Origin: Bifidobacterium callitrichos DSM 23973
GTDB lineage: Bacteria > Actinomycetota > Actinomycetes > Actinomycetales > Bifidobacteriaceae
DNA: 64,000 nucleotides
Direction of reading: 5' to 3'
NCBI RefSeq assembly: GCF_000741175.1
Contig: NZ_JGYS01000001.1
Location: 1-64,000 of the forward strand
The position numbers were made by a program, and so were the translations under genes. The number at the start of each line of letters is the position of its first letter. The first letter of the stretch is position 1. The notes below the pieces were generated by a model. It made no database searches and was not told the DNA's origin. It saw nothing but the letters and a program-made list of their open reading frames with translations. Shown in pieces: positions 33,337 through 42,114 of this stretch.

Positions 33337-35609
33337 CAGGCGCCCAGCACGGCAGCCGTCGGCTTGCCCCAGCGCTCGGGCTCGTCGCGCAGCTTCTCGA
33401 AGTACTCCTGGAAGCTCAGGTATGCCTTCTCATGCTCGAAGCCGGCGGCGACCAGCTTGGCGAGCGATTCGACGACGGACAGGTATGCGCCGGTGAACTG
33501 GTTCCTCTCCATGATGTACGGGTTGAAGCCCCATGCCATCGCCGAGGCGGTGGTGGTCTCGCCGAACACCGGGAACTTGGCGACCATCGCCTCGTTCGGG
33601 GTGAGCTGCCTCGTGCCGCCGAACGGCATGAGCACGGTGCCTGCGCCGATCGTGGAGTCGAAGCGCTCGGACAGGCCCTTGTTGGACGCCACGTTGAGGT
33701 CGGTCACCAGGGCGTGCATGCGCTCGTTGAGGGAGCCGGAGCGCCATGCGGCCGGCACCTCGTACGCCTGCTGCGCCTCGACGTGCACGGCCTGATGCTT
33801 CGGCGCGCCGTTGGAGGCGAGGAACTCGCGCTTGAGGTTGACGATCTCGTCGCCGTTCCAGGTCATCACCATGCGCGGGTCCTCGGTGACGGTGGCGATC
33901 ACCGTCGCCTCGAGGTTCTCCTCGCGGGCGTAGCCGAGGAACTCGTCGACGTCCTCGGCCGCGACGTCGACGGCCATGCGCTCCTGCGATTCGGAGATGG
34001 CCAGCTCGGTGCCGTCGAGACCCTCGTACTTCTTCGGCACGGTGTTGAGGTCCACGTACAGGCCGTCGGCCAGCTCGCCGACCGCCACGGACACGCCGCC
34101 GGCGCCGAAATCGTTGCAGCGCTTGATCAGACGGCAGGCGTCGCCGCGGCGGAACAGACGCTGCAGCTTGCGCTCGACCGGCGCGTTGCCCTTCTGTACC
34201 TCGGCGCCGTCGAGCTCGAGCGATTCGACGTTGTGCGCCTTCGAGGCGCCGGTCGCACCACCGATGCCGTCACGGCCGGTACGGCCGCCCAGGAGGATGA
34301 TCCTGTCGCCGGGGGCGGGGGTCTCGCGGCGGACGTGGTCGGCCGGGGTGGCGGCCACGACCGCACCCACCTCCATGCGCTTGGCCACGTAGCCCGGGTG
34401 GTAGATCTCGTTGACCTGGCCGGTGGCCAGACCGATCTGGTTGCCGTAGGACGAGTAGCCGGCGGCGGCGGTCGTCACGAGCTTGCGCTGGGGGAGCTTG
34501 CCCTCGAGCGTCTCGGAGACCGGTACGGTCGGATCGGCGGCGCCGGTCACGCGCATCGCCTGATACACGTAGGAACGGCCGGACAGAGGATCACGGATGC
34601 AGCCGCCGATGCAGGTGGCCGCGCCGCCGAACGGTTCGATCTCCGTGGGGTGGTTGTGCGTCTCGTTCTTGAACAGGAACAGCCAGTCCTGCATCTCGCC
34701 GTTGACGTCGACCTTCACCTTGACGGTGCAGGCGTTGATCTCCTCGCTCTCGTCGAGGCCGGTGAGGATACCGTTCTTCCTGAGCCACTTCGCGCCGATC
34801 GTGCCCATGTCCATCAGACACACGGGCTTGTTCTCGCGGCCGAGCTCGCGGCGCAGCTCCAGATAGCGCTCGAACGCGTCCCTGACCGTGTCGTCGTCGA
34901 TCGCGACGTCGGTCAGGCGGGTGCCGAACGTGGTGTGGCGGCAATGGTCGGACCAGTAGGTGTCGATCACCTTGATCTCGGTGATTGTGGGCTCGCGGCC
35001 CTCCTCGGCGAAGTACTTCTGGCAGAACTCGAGATCGGCCAGATCCATCGCGAGCCCACGCTCGTCGATGAAACGCTGTCCGGCCTCGGCGTCCATCTCG
35101 TTGAATCCGGCGATGACCTCGACCTTGCCCGGGGTGGGCACCTTGGTCTTCAGCGTCTCCTTGACGCCGAGATCTGCCTCGCGCGCCTCGACCGGGTTGA
35201 TGACGTAGCGCTTGATCGCCTCGACGTCCGCGTCCGTCAGATCGCCCTCGAGGGCGTACAGCTTCGCGGAACGCACGGTCGGGCGCTCGCCCTGCGAGAT
35301 CAGCTGAATGCATTCGGCGGCGGAGTCGGCGCGCTGGTCGAACTGGCCGGGCAGGAACTCGGTGGCGAACACCGAGGCCTTGCCGAAGTCCGGCAGGTCG
35401 GCGTACACGTCATCGACCTGCGGCTCGCTGAACACGGTGGGCGTGACCTTGTCGAACAGGGCCTTGTCGATGCCCTCCACGTCATAACGGTTGACGATGC
35501 GGATCCGCTTGAGGCCGGCGATGCCGAGAATGGTTTTGAGCTCGGTGTCCAGCTGCTGGGCCTCGACGTCGAAGCCGGGCTTCTTCTCCACGTACACGCG
35601 GAAAACCAT
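33336..35609 (-). CDS. purL: FGAM synthase PurL, N-terminal part (ends at frameshift)
   Basis: 757 residues from ATG 35609 (GGAAAGGA upstream). It carries the PurS-like N-domain, the linker, the first synthetase half (DTYWSDHCRHTTF, FKNETHNHPTEIEPFGGAATCIGG) and part of the second (CNDFGAGGVSVAVGELADG). It stops after TAAVLGA. Adding one C to GCCTGATG would give the usual continuation A-L-M-A-Q-I-D. The intact enzyme converts FGAR to FGAM with glutamine and ATP. The break lies inside a domain, not between subunits. Confidence 0.92.
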   Translation of the reverse strand: MVFRVYVEKKPGFDVEAQQLDTELKTILGIAGLKRIRIVNRYDVEGIDKALFDKVTPTVFSEPQVDDVYADLPDFGKASVFATEFLPGQFDQRADSAAECIQLISQGERPTVRSAKLYALEGDLTDADVEAIKRYVINPVEAREADLGVKETLKTKVPTPGKVEVIAGFNEMDAEAGQRFIDERGLAMDLADLEFCQKYFAEEGREPTITEIKVIDTYWSDHCRHTTFGTRLTDVAIDDDTVRDAFERYLELRRELGRENKPVCLMDMGTIGAKWLRKNGILTGLDESEEINACTVKVKVDVNGEMQDWLFLFKNETHNHPTEIEPFGGAATCIGGCIRDPLSGRSYVYQAMRVTGAADPTVPVSETLEGKLPQRKLVTTAAAGYSSYGNQIGLATGQVNEIYHPGYVAKRMEVGAVVAATPADHVRRETPAPGDRIILLGGRTGRDGIGGATGASKAHNVESLELDGAEVQKGNAPVERKLQRLFRRGDACRLIKRCNDFGAGGVSVAVGELADGLYVDLNTVPKKYEGLDGTELAISESQERMAVDVAAEDVDEFLGYAREENLEATVIATVTEDPRMVMTWNGDEIVNLKREFLASNGAPKHQAVHVEAQQAYEVPAAWRSGSLNERMHALVTDLNVASNKGLSERFDSTIGAGTVLMPFGGTRQLTPNEAMVAKFPVFGETTTASAMAWGFNPYIMERNQFTGAYLSVVESLAKLVAAGFEHEKAYLSFQEYFEKLRDEPERWGKPTAAVLGA

Positions 35610-35690
35610 GGGATTCCTTTCCACTGAAAGTTACTCGAAAACAGTGTTGCGAAGATGGAAGAACCGTAAGGGGTTCTGTGCGCAATCGAA

Positions 35691-35755
35691 ACTGGCTCCC
35701 GTCGTCGGACCCGTACGCCCTGCAAGGCGTGACGATTCCATCAACGGGAGCCAGT
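35691..35755. terminator. Hairpin between purC and purL
   Basis: Perfect arms ACTGGCTCCCGT (35691-35702) and ACGGGAGCCAGT (35744-35755), with a 41-base spacer. There is no strong T-run. It may act as an attenuator or RNA stabiliser between purC and purL. Confidence 0.5.
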
Positions 35756-35762
35756 GTACGGG

Positions 35763-36515
35763 TCACTCGGCGCGTTCGATGCCCTCGGCCTCGGCCAGCT
35801 TGAGCAGGCGACCGTAGATCTCCTCGTACGCGGGGATGATGTTGCCCAGATCGCGGCGGAACAGATCCTTGTCGAGGTGCTCGATCTTGCCGCTCTTGTC
35901 CTTGAGATCCCACAGGCGGCAGGTGTCCGGGGTGATCTCGTCGGCGAGCAGGATGGTGCCGTCGGAGGTCTTGCCCTCCTCGATCTTGAAGTCCACGAGC
36001 TGGACGTCGATCTTGGAGAAGATGTCCTTGAGGCCATCGTTCACGGCGCGGGCGATGCGGGAGATCTCGGCGAGCTCCTCCTCGGTGGCCAGTCCCAGCG
36101 CCACGATGCCGTCGTCGTTGATGAACGGGTCGTTCAGCGGATCGGACTTCAGGCAGAACTCGAGGATCGGCTTCTTGAGCGGGGTGCCCTCTTCGACGCC
36201 GTAGCGCTTGGCGAAGGAACCGGCGGCGGTGTTGCGCATGATGATCTCGAGCGGGAACATGTCCATCTTCTTCACCAGCTGCTCGGTGTCGGAAATGCGC
36301 TTGATGAAGTGGCTGTCCACTCCGCGGGCCTTGAGCAGGTCGAAGATGACGGAGGTGATGTGGTTGTTCAGGTTGCCCTTGCCGGCGATCTGTTCCTTCT
36401 TCTCGCCGTTGAACGCAGTCGCCTGGTTCATGTATTCGACCCAGAGCACATCCGGGTCATCGGTCGCGTACATCTTCTTGGCTTTGCCCTGGTAGAGCAT
36501 GTCCAGTTTTTCCAT
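35763..36515 (-). CDS. purC: SAICAR synthetase (PurC)
   Basis: 250 residues. Starts [20 protein letters not shown]; typical motifs [29 protein letters not shown], and [13 protein letters not shown], with the substrate-binding Asp in [13 protein letters not shown]. It joins CAIR and aspartate. It lies upstream of purL on the same strand. Confidence 0.97.
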   Translation of the reverse strand: MEKLDMLYQGKAKKMYATDDPDVLWVEYMNQATAFNGEKKEQIAGKGNLNNHITSVIFDLLKARGVDSHFIKRISDTEQLVKKMDMFPLEIIMRNTAAGSFAKRYGVEEGTPLKKPILEFCLKSDPLNDPFINDDGIVALGLATEEELAEISRIARAVNDGLKDIFSKIDVQLVDFKIEEGKTSDGTILLADEITPDTCRLWDLKDKSGKIEHLDKDLFRRDLGNIIPAYEEIYGRLLKLAEAEGIERAE

Positions 36516-36615
36516 TATCGCCTTCCAAATCGTGCTTGTGAAGCGGCATTTCTGGGTGAACTAACGGTAAAAAGGGTAGCAATCGGCGGTGACACTGCGG
36601 GGGTGCGTCGCGGGC

Positions 36616-37584
36616 TTACGCGAGCAGCGCCTCGGCCGTCGACTGGTCGGTGACGAGCGCGGAGATGAGCCCTCCGATCAGGCACGCGCGGATGGCCGGC
36701 GTCTTGACCGACCCCCATGCCACGCCGATGACCAGCGGGATGCGGTGGAGGCGTTCGATGTCGATCGAGATCGTCCGCTCGCACAGGTCGGTCGTGACGT
36801 GCCGCCCCTGCGCGTCGATGTGGTGGCCGCAGATGTGGCCGACCACGCCGTGGGCGTGCAGGTCTGCCGCCTTGCGCTGGTCGATGTATGCGTCGAAGAT
36901 ATGCCCGGAGCGTTCCGTGGTGACCGCGCCGACGCCGACGATCGCCACGTCCGCGCCGCCGCCCAAAGCCAGCGCGGTCGCGATCTGCGGTTCCTGACGC
37001 ATCGCGCGTGCGAGCTCAGGACTCGACAGGATCATCGGCGCGGGCAGTATCGTGAACGTGCCGCCGATGCGCTGTGCGAGCATGCGGCAGATATCGGGGG
37101 AGTCGGTCATCGGATTGTCGGGGCTCAGGGTGCCGAGCATCTGTGCGACGTTCGATTTGGGCCAGTCGCACACCGGTACCTCACGCACGGTGGCGGCCAC
37201 CGCATTGCCGTTCGACACGGTGATCAGCGAGTCGGGCGCACACGTCTCGGCAAACAGCGCGGCCGCGTAGCGGGGCACGATCGTTCTCGGGTCCTCGCCG
37301 GGCCGCACCTCGGCCACGCGCGCGTGCCTCAGGCCGTACCTGCGTTTGAGCCCATCCTCTAGGGAGCGCATGCGTTCGAGCGTGTGCCCGATCGTGATGT
37401 GCACGATGCCGCTTTCACGCGACTCCTTGAGCAGTCGGGAGACGGTCGGCCGGGAGTAGCCGATCTCCTTGGCGATTTCGGACTGGGTCTTGTCGTCCAG
37501 ATAGTAGGCGCGGGCCACCTTGAGCATCAGATCGATGTGCTTGCGGGAGGTGGAAGTCGCCATCATGACGTCATCGTTGAACAT
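36616..37584 (-). CDS. SorC/DeoR-type sugar-responsive transcriptional regulator
   Basis: 322 residues. N-terminal helix-turn-helix: YYLDDKTQSEIAKEIGYSRPTVSRLLKE. The rest is a SorC sugar-phosphate-binding domain (GNAVAATVREV, GVGAV near residue 220, GDI-like end GHHIDAQGR). The ATG at 37584 lies inside the palindrome TGAACATATGTTCA; ATG 37566 is an alternative. It is divergent from the lactonase gene, so it most likely controls the catabolic genes at 37855-43805 and itself. Confidence 0.9.
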   Translation of the reverse strand: MFNDDVMMATSTSRKHIDLMLKVARAYYLDDKTQSEIAKEIGYSRPTVSRLLKESRESGIVHITIGHTLERMRSLEDGLKRRYGLRHARVAEVRPGEDPRTIVPRYAAALFAETCAPDSLITVSNGNAVAATVREVPVCDWPKSNVAQMLGTLSPDNPMTDSPDICRMLAQRIGGTFTILPAPMILSSPELARAMRQEPQIATALALGGGADVAIVGVGAVTTERSGHIFDAYIDQRKAADLHAHGVVGHICGHHIDAQGRHVTTDLCERTISIDIERLHRIPLVIGVAWGSVKTPAIRACLIGGLISALVTDQSTAEALLA

Positions 37585-37591
37585 ATGTTCA
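37578..37591. promoter_or_regulatory. Operator 1 for the SorC-type regulator
   Basis: TGAACATATGTTCA is a perfect 14-bp palindrome covering the start codon region of the regulator gene. It also resembles the core of a Gram-positive LexA box, but it lacks the outer C/G, and its twin 117 bases away fits a local regulator better. Confidence 0.65.
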
Positions 37592-37694
37592 TGTTAGCTC
37601 CAATAGCATGGATTGGGCAAGATGGTATTTGAGTTGTTTTTCCTTGCGATTCCAGTATTTGTTGGTTGCTTGTATGGATGAACGATTGTGTCTA

Positions 37695-37708
37695 TGAACA
37701 TCTGTTCA
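37695..37708. promoter_or_regulatory. Operator 2 for the SorC-type regulator
   Basis: TGAACATCTGTTCA differs from operator 1 at one position. It lies 160 bases upstream of the lactonase ATG. Two sites 117 bases apart would allow loop formation by a tetrameric SorC protein. Confidence 0.65.
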
Positions 37709-37854
37709 TTGGTGTCATGGTTATTCTGGCGTGTCGCACATAGATTGATAACCGTCAGCCGAACCAAGGGGAAACCCAAGGCGAGAAGAACCGGTGCCTC
37801 ACAGCGGAAGACACCGCAGCAGACCACAACACAAAGCAACAAAGGAGTACAACC

Positions 37855-38844
37855 ATGGCATTCGCACGTACGATCTTCGGAGACGTCGATCCCAGCACCC
37901 TCGGCGTGGTGGACTGCCACGACCACCTGATCCGCGTCGGCGCCGGCGAGGTCTACATTGACGGCGACCACCAGCTCGACTCCGTCGAGAAGGCCATCGA
38001 GGAGGGCGGCTACTTCGCCGAGGCCTCCAAGAAGTGGAGCCCGAACGGCGGCACCGTCGTCGACATGTGCCCGATCAACTGCGGCCGCGACCTGAACAAG
38101 CTGGCCGAGGTCACCAAGGCCGTCGACGGCCTGCAGGTCATCGCCGCCACCGGCTTCCACCGCGAACACGTCTACCTCGAGACCCAGTCCCACTGGATCA
38201 ACCGCTACGACGTCGACAAGGTCGCCGAACTGGTCATCGCCGACATCCGTGAGGGCATCGACAAGAACGACTACTCCGGCCCGATCGTCGAGCGCACCCC
38301 GTACAAGGCCGGCGTCATCAAGGTCGGCACCGCGTACGGCAAGATCACCAAGTTCGAGCGCAAGTGCATGGAGGCCGCCGCCATCGCCGCCATCGAGACC
38401 GGCTGCCCGATCAACACCCACACCACCTACGGCACCTGCGGCCTCGAGCAGGCCGAGGGCTTCCTCGAGCTGGGCGTGCCGGCCAACCAGATCGCCATCG
38501 GCCACATCCAGCGCAACGCCGACGTGTACTACCTCGAGCAGATTTTGAAGCTCGGCGTCTACCTCGAGATCGACGGCACCAACCGCATCAAGTACCAGCC
38601 CGATTCCAACCGCATGATGGAGCTCAAGGCCTTCTACGAGGACGGCTTCGCCGACCGCATCCTGCTCGGCACCGACTCCGGCAAGCGCGGCTACCAGAAG
38701 GCGTACGGCGCCACCTCCGGCGTCGACTACAACCCGGCCGTCGACGGCCCGCGCATGGTCGACGAGGGCTTCGACCGCGAGTACATCGAGAAGCTGCTCA
38801 TGAAGAACGCCCAGGAGTTCTTCACCTTCAAGAAGGAGGGCTGA
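37855..38844 (+). CDS. Phosphotriesterase-family lactonase-like hydrolase
   Basis: 329 residues; AAAGGAG lies before the ATG. The binuclear metal centre is complete: His22 and His24 in DCHDHLI, Lys156 (to be carboxylated) in GVIKVGT, His189 in INTHTTYG, His217 in IGHIQRN and Asp274 in LLGTDSG. Characterised relatives in this COG hydrolyse sugar lactones and sugar-lactone phosphates rather than organophosphates. It is first in an operon with a keto-gulonate-phosphate decarboxylase and two epimerases, so opening of an ascorbate-like or aldonic acid lactone is likely. The exact substrate is unproven. Confidence 0.85.
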   Translation: MAFARTIFGDVDPSTLGVVDCHDHLIRVGAGEVYIDGDHQLDSVEKAIEEGGYFAEASKKWSPNGGTVVDMCPINCGRDLNKLAEVTKAVDGLQVIAATGFHREHVYLETQSHWINRYDVDKVAELVIADIREGIDKNDYSGPIVERTPYKAGVIKVGTAYGKITKFERKCMEAAAIAAIETGCPINTHTTYGTCGLEQAEGFLELGVPANQIAIGHIQRNADVYYLEQILKLGVYLEIDGTNRIKYQPDSNRMMELKAFYEDGFADRILLGTDSGKRGYQKAYGATSGVDYNPAVDGPRMVDEGFDREYIEKLLMKNAQEFFTFKKEG

Positions 38845-38850
38845 TCCACG

Positions 38851-39530
38851 ATGACTGAGGCAACCGAAACGAAACTCCAGCGTCCGCGTCTGCAGATCGC
38901 ACTCGACACCACTGACATGCCGAGCGCCCTGAGGCCCCTCAACAAGGCCATCAGCCAGATCGACGTCATCGAATGCGGCACGATCCTCATCATCGCCGAA
39001 GGCTCAAGGCCGTGCGTGAGATCCGCGCCCTCTACCCGGACAAGACGATCCTGGCCGACGTGCGCATCGCCGAGGCCGGCGCCCTGATCGCCCGCAACTG
39101 CTTCGAGGCCGGCGCCAACTGGGTGTCGGTCGTGGCCGGGGCCTCCCTGACCACCGTCGAGCAGGTCGTCAAGGTCGCCGACGAGTTCGGCGGCGAGGTG
39201 CAGATTGAGCTCGGCGAGGACTACGACGCCGACAAGGCGCGCAAGTGGAAGGAACTCGGCGCCAAGCACGTCATCGTCCACCGCTCGCGCGACGCCGAGG
39301 TCGCCGGCACCCTCAAGTGGGGGCCGAACGACATCGAGCGCATCAAGGAGCTGCACGCCATGGGCTTCACCGTCACCGTCACCGGTGGCGTGAACGTCAA
39401 GGACATCCCGTTCTTCCAAGGCGCTCCGGTCGGCGTGATCATCTCCGGCCGCGGCATCGTCAAGGCCGAGGATCCGCTCGCCGCCGCCACCGAACTGAAG
39501 AACACCATCAACGAGGTGTGGCCCGAGTAA
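38851..39530 (+). pseudogene. ulaD: 3-keto-L-gulonate-6-phosphate decarboxylase with single-base frameshift
   Basis: The start is ATG 38851, with GGAGGG upstream overlapping the lactonase end. The first frame gives LQIALDTTDM and DVIECGTILIIAEG, then breaks at GGCTCAAGG (39001-39009). The other frame continues as LKAVREIRALYPDKTILADVR, with IAEAGA, VVAGASLTTVEQVV, HRSRDAEVAG and TVTGGVNVKDIPFF, the KGPDC/HPS barrel. One extra C (GGCCTC) restores a single protein of about 226 residues. The enzyme decarboxylates 3-keto-L-gulonate 6-phosphate to L-xylulose 5-phosphate. The rest of the operon is intact, so a sequence error is plausible. Confidence 0.82.
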
Positions 39531-39568
39531 GGCCGCCGCGGGATACCGGGGCCGCCCTCCAATGGAAA

Positions 39569-39599
39569 AGGGACATCCCCCTAGCCCGGGGATGTCCCT
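39569..39599 (+). terminator. Intra-operon hairpin
   Basis: Perfect 12-bp arms AGGGACATCCCC and GGGGATGTCCCT with a 7-base loop, no T-run. It lies in the 140-base gap between the decarboxylase and the kinase and may protect or tune the mRNA. Confidence 0.6.
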
Positions 39600-39670
39600 C
39601 ACGAAACTCCCGACATTTTCGAACAATCCCAAGAATTTCCAACCCGATTATAGACACAAGGAAGTGCGAC

Positions 39671-40642
39671 ATGACCGCTAACGCCGCCAAGTCACCCAAG
39701 TACGATCTCTCCACCATCGGCGAAGGCCAGATCCGCCTCACCGTCGGACGCGGCGAACGACTGATGTTCACCCGCTCCGTCCACATGAACCCCGCATGCT
39801 CCGAGGCCAACGTCGCCGGCCTGCTCTCCCAACTCGGACGCGAAACCCTGTGGACCAGCTCCCTGCCCGAAGGCGACCTCGGCGACTACATCCTCGCCGA
39901 ATACCGTTCCGTCGGCGTCCACATGGACACCATGGTCCGCCGTCCCGGCGGCCGCACCGCCCTGTACTTCATGGAGCCCGGCGAATACCCGATGCCCGCC
40001 AACGTCATCTACGACCGCGAATGGACCACCTTCCGCGCCACCGGCATCGACGACTACGACTGGGACGAGATCCTCAACACCAAGGTCATCTTCCTGACCG
40101 GCATCACCGCCGCCCTAACCGACACCACCGCCGAAGTCGTGCGCTACGCCGCCGACGAGGCCGTCAAGCGCGGCGTCGAGGTCATCCTCGACGTGAACTT
40201 CCGCCGCAAGCTGTGGAGCGGTGAGAAGGCCCGCGAGGTCCTCGAGCCCATCGCCAGGCAGGCGAGCGTCCTGTTCTGCTCCATTGCCGACGCCGAGAAG
40301 GTATTCGGCATCACCGGCACCCCCGAGGAGGTCACCGCCGAACTGCAGAACCGCTTCGGCTGCAAGTACGTCGTCTCCACCAACCACACCGAAGGCCCCT
40401 ACCTGCGCGGCCGCGAGGGCTTCTACCCCTACCGCACCACCCCGGTGAACGTCATCGACCGTCCCGGCGCCGGCGACTCCTTCGTCTCCGCCACCATCCA
40501 CGGCTATCTGTCCGGCGACATCCGCGAAGGCGTCAAGTGGGGCCAGTACGCCTCCAAGGTGGCCCTGACGCACAAGGGCGACCTGACCCGCGTACGCCCC
40601 GGCGAGCTCGACATCCCGCTCGGCACCGACATCGACCGCTGA
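39671..40642 (+). CDS. PfkB-family carbohydrate kinase
   Basis: 323 residues from ATG 39671. Ribokinase fold: SEANVAGLLSQLGRETLW near residues 47-64, LDVNFRRKLW with the KDG-kinase-like pattern, and the anion-hole motif DRPGAGDSFVSA near 267-278 containing the catalytic Asp. Closest in layout to 2-keto-3-deoxygluconate kinases, so an acid-sugar substrate such as 3-keto-L-gulonate is plausible. Without a PTS in the operon, a cytosolic kinase is needed to make the phosphorylated substrate of the decarboxylase. Confidence 0.85.
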   Translation: MTANAAKSPKYDLSTIGEGQIRLTVGRGERLMFTRSVHMNPACSEANVAGLLSQLGRETLWTSSLPEGDLGDYILAEYRSVGVHMDTMVRRPGGRTALYFMEPGEYPMPANVIYDREWTTFRATGIDDYDWDEILNTKVIFLTGITAALTDTTAEVVRYAADEAVKRGVEVILDVNFRRKLWSGEKAREVLEPIARQASVLFCSIADAEKVFGITGTPEEVTAELQNRFGCKYVVSTNHTEGPYLRGREGFYPYRTTPVNVIDRPGAGDSFVSATIHGYLSGDIREGVKWGQYASKVALTHKGDLTRVRPGELDIPLGTDIDR

Positions 40643-40664
40643 CGGCCGGGGAGCGTTGAACGTC

Positions 40665-42038
40665 ATGACCTCACCAACCTCCGCCGCATCGTCGGCCGCC
40701 GCCGCGCCGATCGTCACCGCATACGAGCAGATCGACTCCCGCCCCCTCACCGGGCATCAGAAAAGCCTCGTCGCGCTCGCCGTCGTCGGCAACATCGCCG
40801 AGTTCTTCGACATCTTCATGGTCGGCTTCGTGATCGCCCTGCTGACCGGAGCCTGGAACCTGACCGGCGTACAGGCCGGCATCATCACCTCCTGCACGGG
40901 GCTCGGGACCGTGGCCGGCTCGATCCTGTGGGGACGCATGTCCGACCGCATCGGCCGGCGCGGCTCCTTCCGCTGGTGCGTGATCTTCTTCCTCGTGTTC
41001 ACGGTGCTCACACTGTTCATTCCGAACGGCGCGTGGTACCTGTATGCGATCTGCCGTGTCGGCGTCGGCATGGGTGTGGGCGGCCTCAACATCACCTCCA
41101 TCCCGTACGTCCAGGAGTTCGTGCCATCCAAGCAACGAGGTCTGCTCGCCGGCCTCGCCTCGGTGTTCATTCCGATGGGTCTGCTGCTCGGATCGATCTG
41201 CCAGCGCATCGTCGGCGACAACTGGCGTGTGCTCGTCTCGCTGAGCCTTGTGTCCGTGCTCCTGCTCGTCTGGATCCACTTCGTTCCCGAATCCCCGCGT
41301 TTCTACCTGCTCAAGGGGCGCAACGACGAGGCCCGCAAGTCGCTCGCCTGGGCGATGGACATCCCCGAGGACGAGGTCGGTGAACTGCCGGAGGTCAAGG
41401 TCGAGAGGAAGGCGTCCTACGGGGAGCTGTTCGCGCATCACCTGCGCCCGCTCGTCATCGTCTCGCTCGGCTCGTTCTGCTTCATCCTCGGCAGCTTCGC
41501 CATCCAGTCCTGGGGACAGACGCTGCTCAAGGACGCATTCGGATTCGACACCCAGATGGTCGCCTACCTGTTCATGGGCGTGGCCGTCGCCGACTGCCTC
41601 GGACGATTCGGCTCCGCATGGCTCGCCGACCGCATCGGCCGCCGCTGGACGATGTTCATGTACGGCATGATCGGTGCCGCCGCCTGCTTCGCCGCAGCGC
41701 TCTTCCATGACTCCGGCTGGGCGTTCTACGTCGAGGTGCTCATCATCATGATGTTCGCCGACGGCGTGTTCGGCATCATCAACGCCTTCGGATCCGAGCA
41801 GTTCTCCAACGAGGTGCGCTCCACCGGCATCGGCCTGGGCTATGGCCTCGGCGCGATCGCCAAGATCGTCGGCCCTTCCCTGATGGGCGTGCTCGTCGGC
41901 GGCAGCGCCGTCTCCCAGAACATCAGCCTGAACGTCATCACCACGGCCTTCACCTTCTTCGGATGCTGCCTCGTGGTCGGCGCGATCATCTACCTGTTCG
42001 CCCGCGAGACCAAGGGCAAGAACCTCGAGTCGCTCTGA
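40665..42038 (+). CDS. MFS sugar/acid transporter
   Basis: 457 residues from ATG 40665 (GGGGAG upstream). About twelve TM helices with the MFS sugar-porter signature WGRMSDRIGRRGSFRW after TM2, PESPRFYLLKGR before the central loop, and the matching SAWLADRIGRRW in the second half; the end is ARETKGKNLESL. By context it imports the substrate of the pathway (ascorbate, keto-gulonate or a related acid or lactone) with protons. Confidence 0.9.
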   Translation: MTSPTSAASSAAAAPIVTAYEQIDSRPLTGHQKSLVALAVVGNIAEFFDIFMVGFVIALLTGAWNLTGVQAGIITSCTGLGTVAGSILWGRMSDRIGRRGSFRWCVIFFLVFTVLTLFIPNGAWYLYAICRVGVGMGVGGLNITSIPYVQEFVPSKQRGLLAGLASVFIPMGLLLGSICQRIVGDNWRVLVSLSLVSVLLLVWIHFVPESPRFYLLKGRNDEARKSLAWAMDIPEDEVGELPEVKVERKASYGELFAHHLRPLVIVSLGSFCFILGSFAIQSWGQTLLKDAFGFDTQMVAYLFMGVAVADCLGRFGSAWLADRIGRRWTMFMYGMIGAAACFAAALFHDSGWAFYVEVLIIMMFADGVFGIINAFGSEQFSNEVRSTGIGLGYGLGAIAKIVGPSLMGVLVGGSAVSQNISLNVITTAFTFFGCCLVVGAIIYLFARETKGKNLESL

Positions 42039-42114
42039 TCCGAGGCCCTGATTCCCGCTTCTGGTTCCCCCCTGATTTATTCCCTTATCCCCCATTTTTC
42101 CCAAAGGACTCATC

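Noticed and set aside
31855..35609. Separate PurL and PurQ subunits
   Set aside because: The split is inside a synthetase half-domain, and the first piece also carries the PurS-like region, so it is the single-chain enzyme broken by a frameshift.
33432..35627. 731-codon open frame opposite purL
   Set aside because: Antisense shadow of the conserved PurL sequence.
37578..37591. LexA box
   Set aside because: The GAAC-N4-GTTC core fits, but the flanks are T/A instead of C/G and a twin site is next to a sugar regulator, so a SorC operator is preferred.
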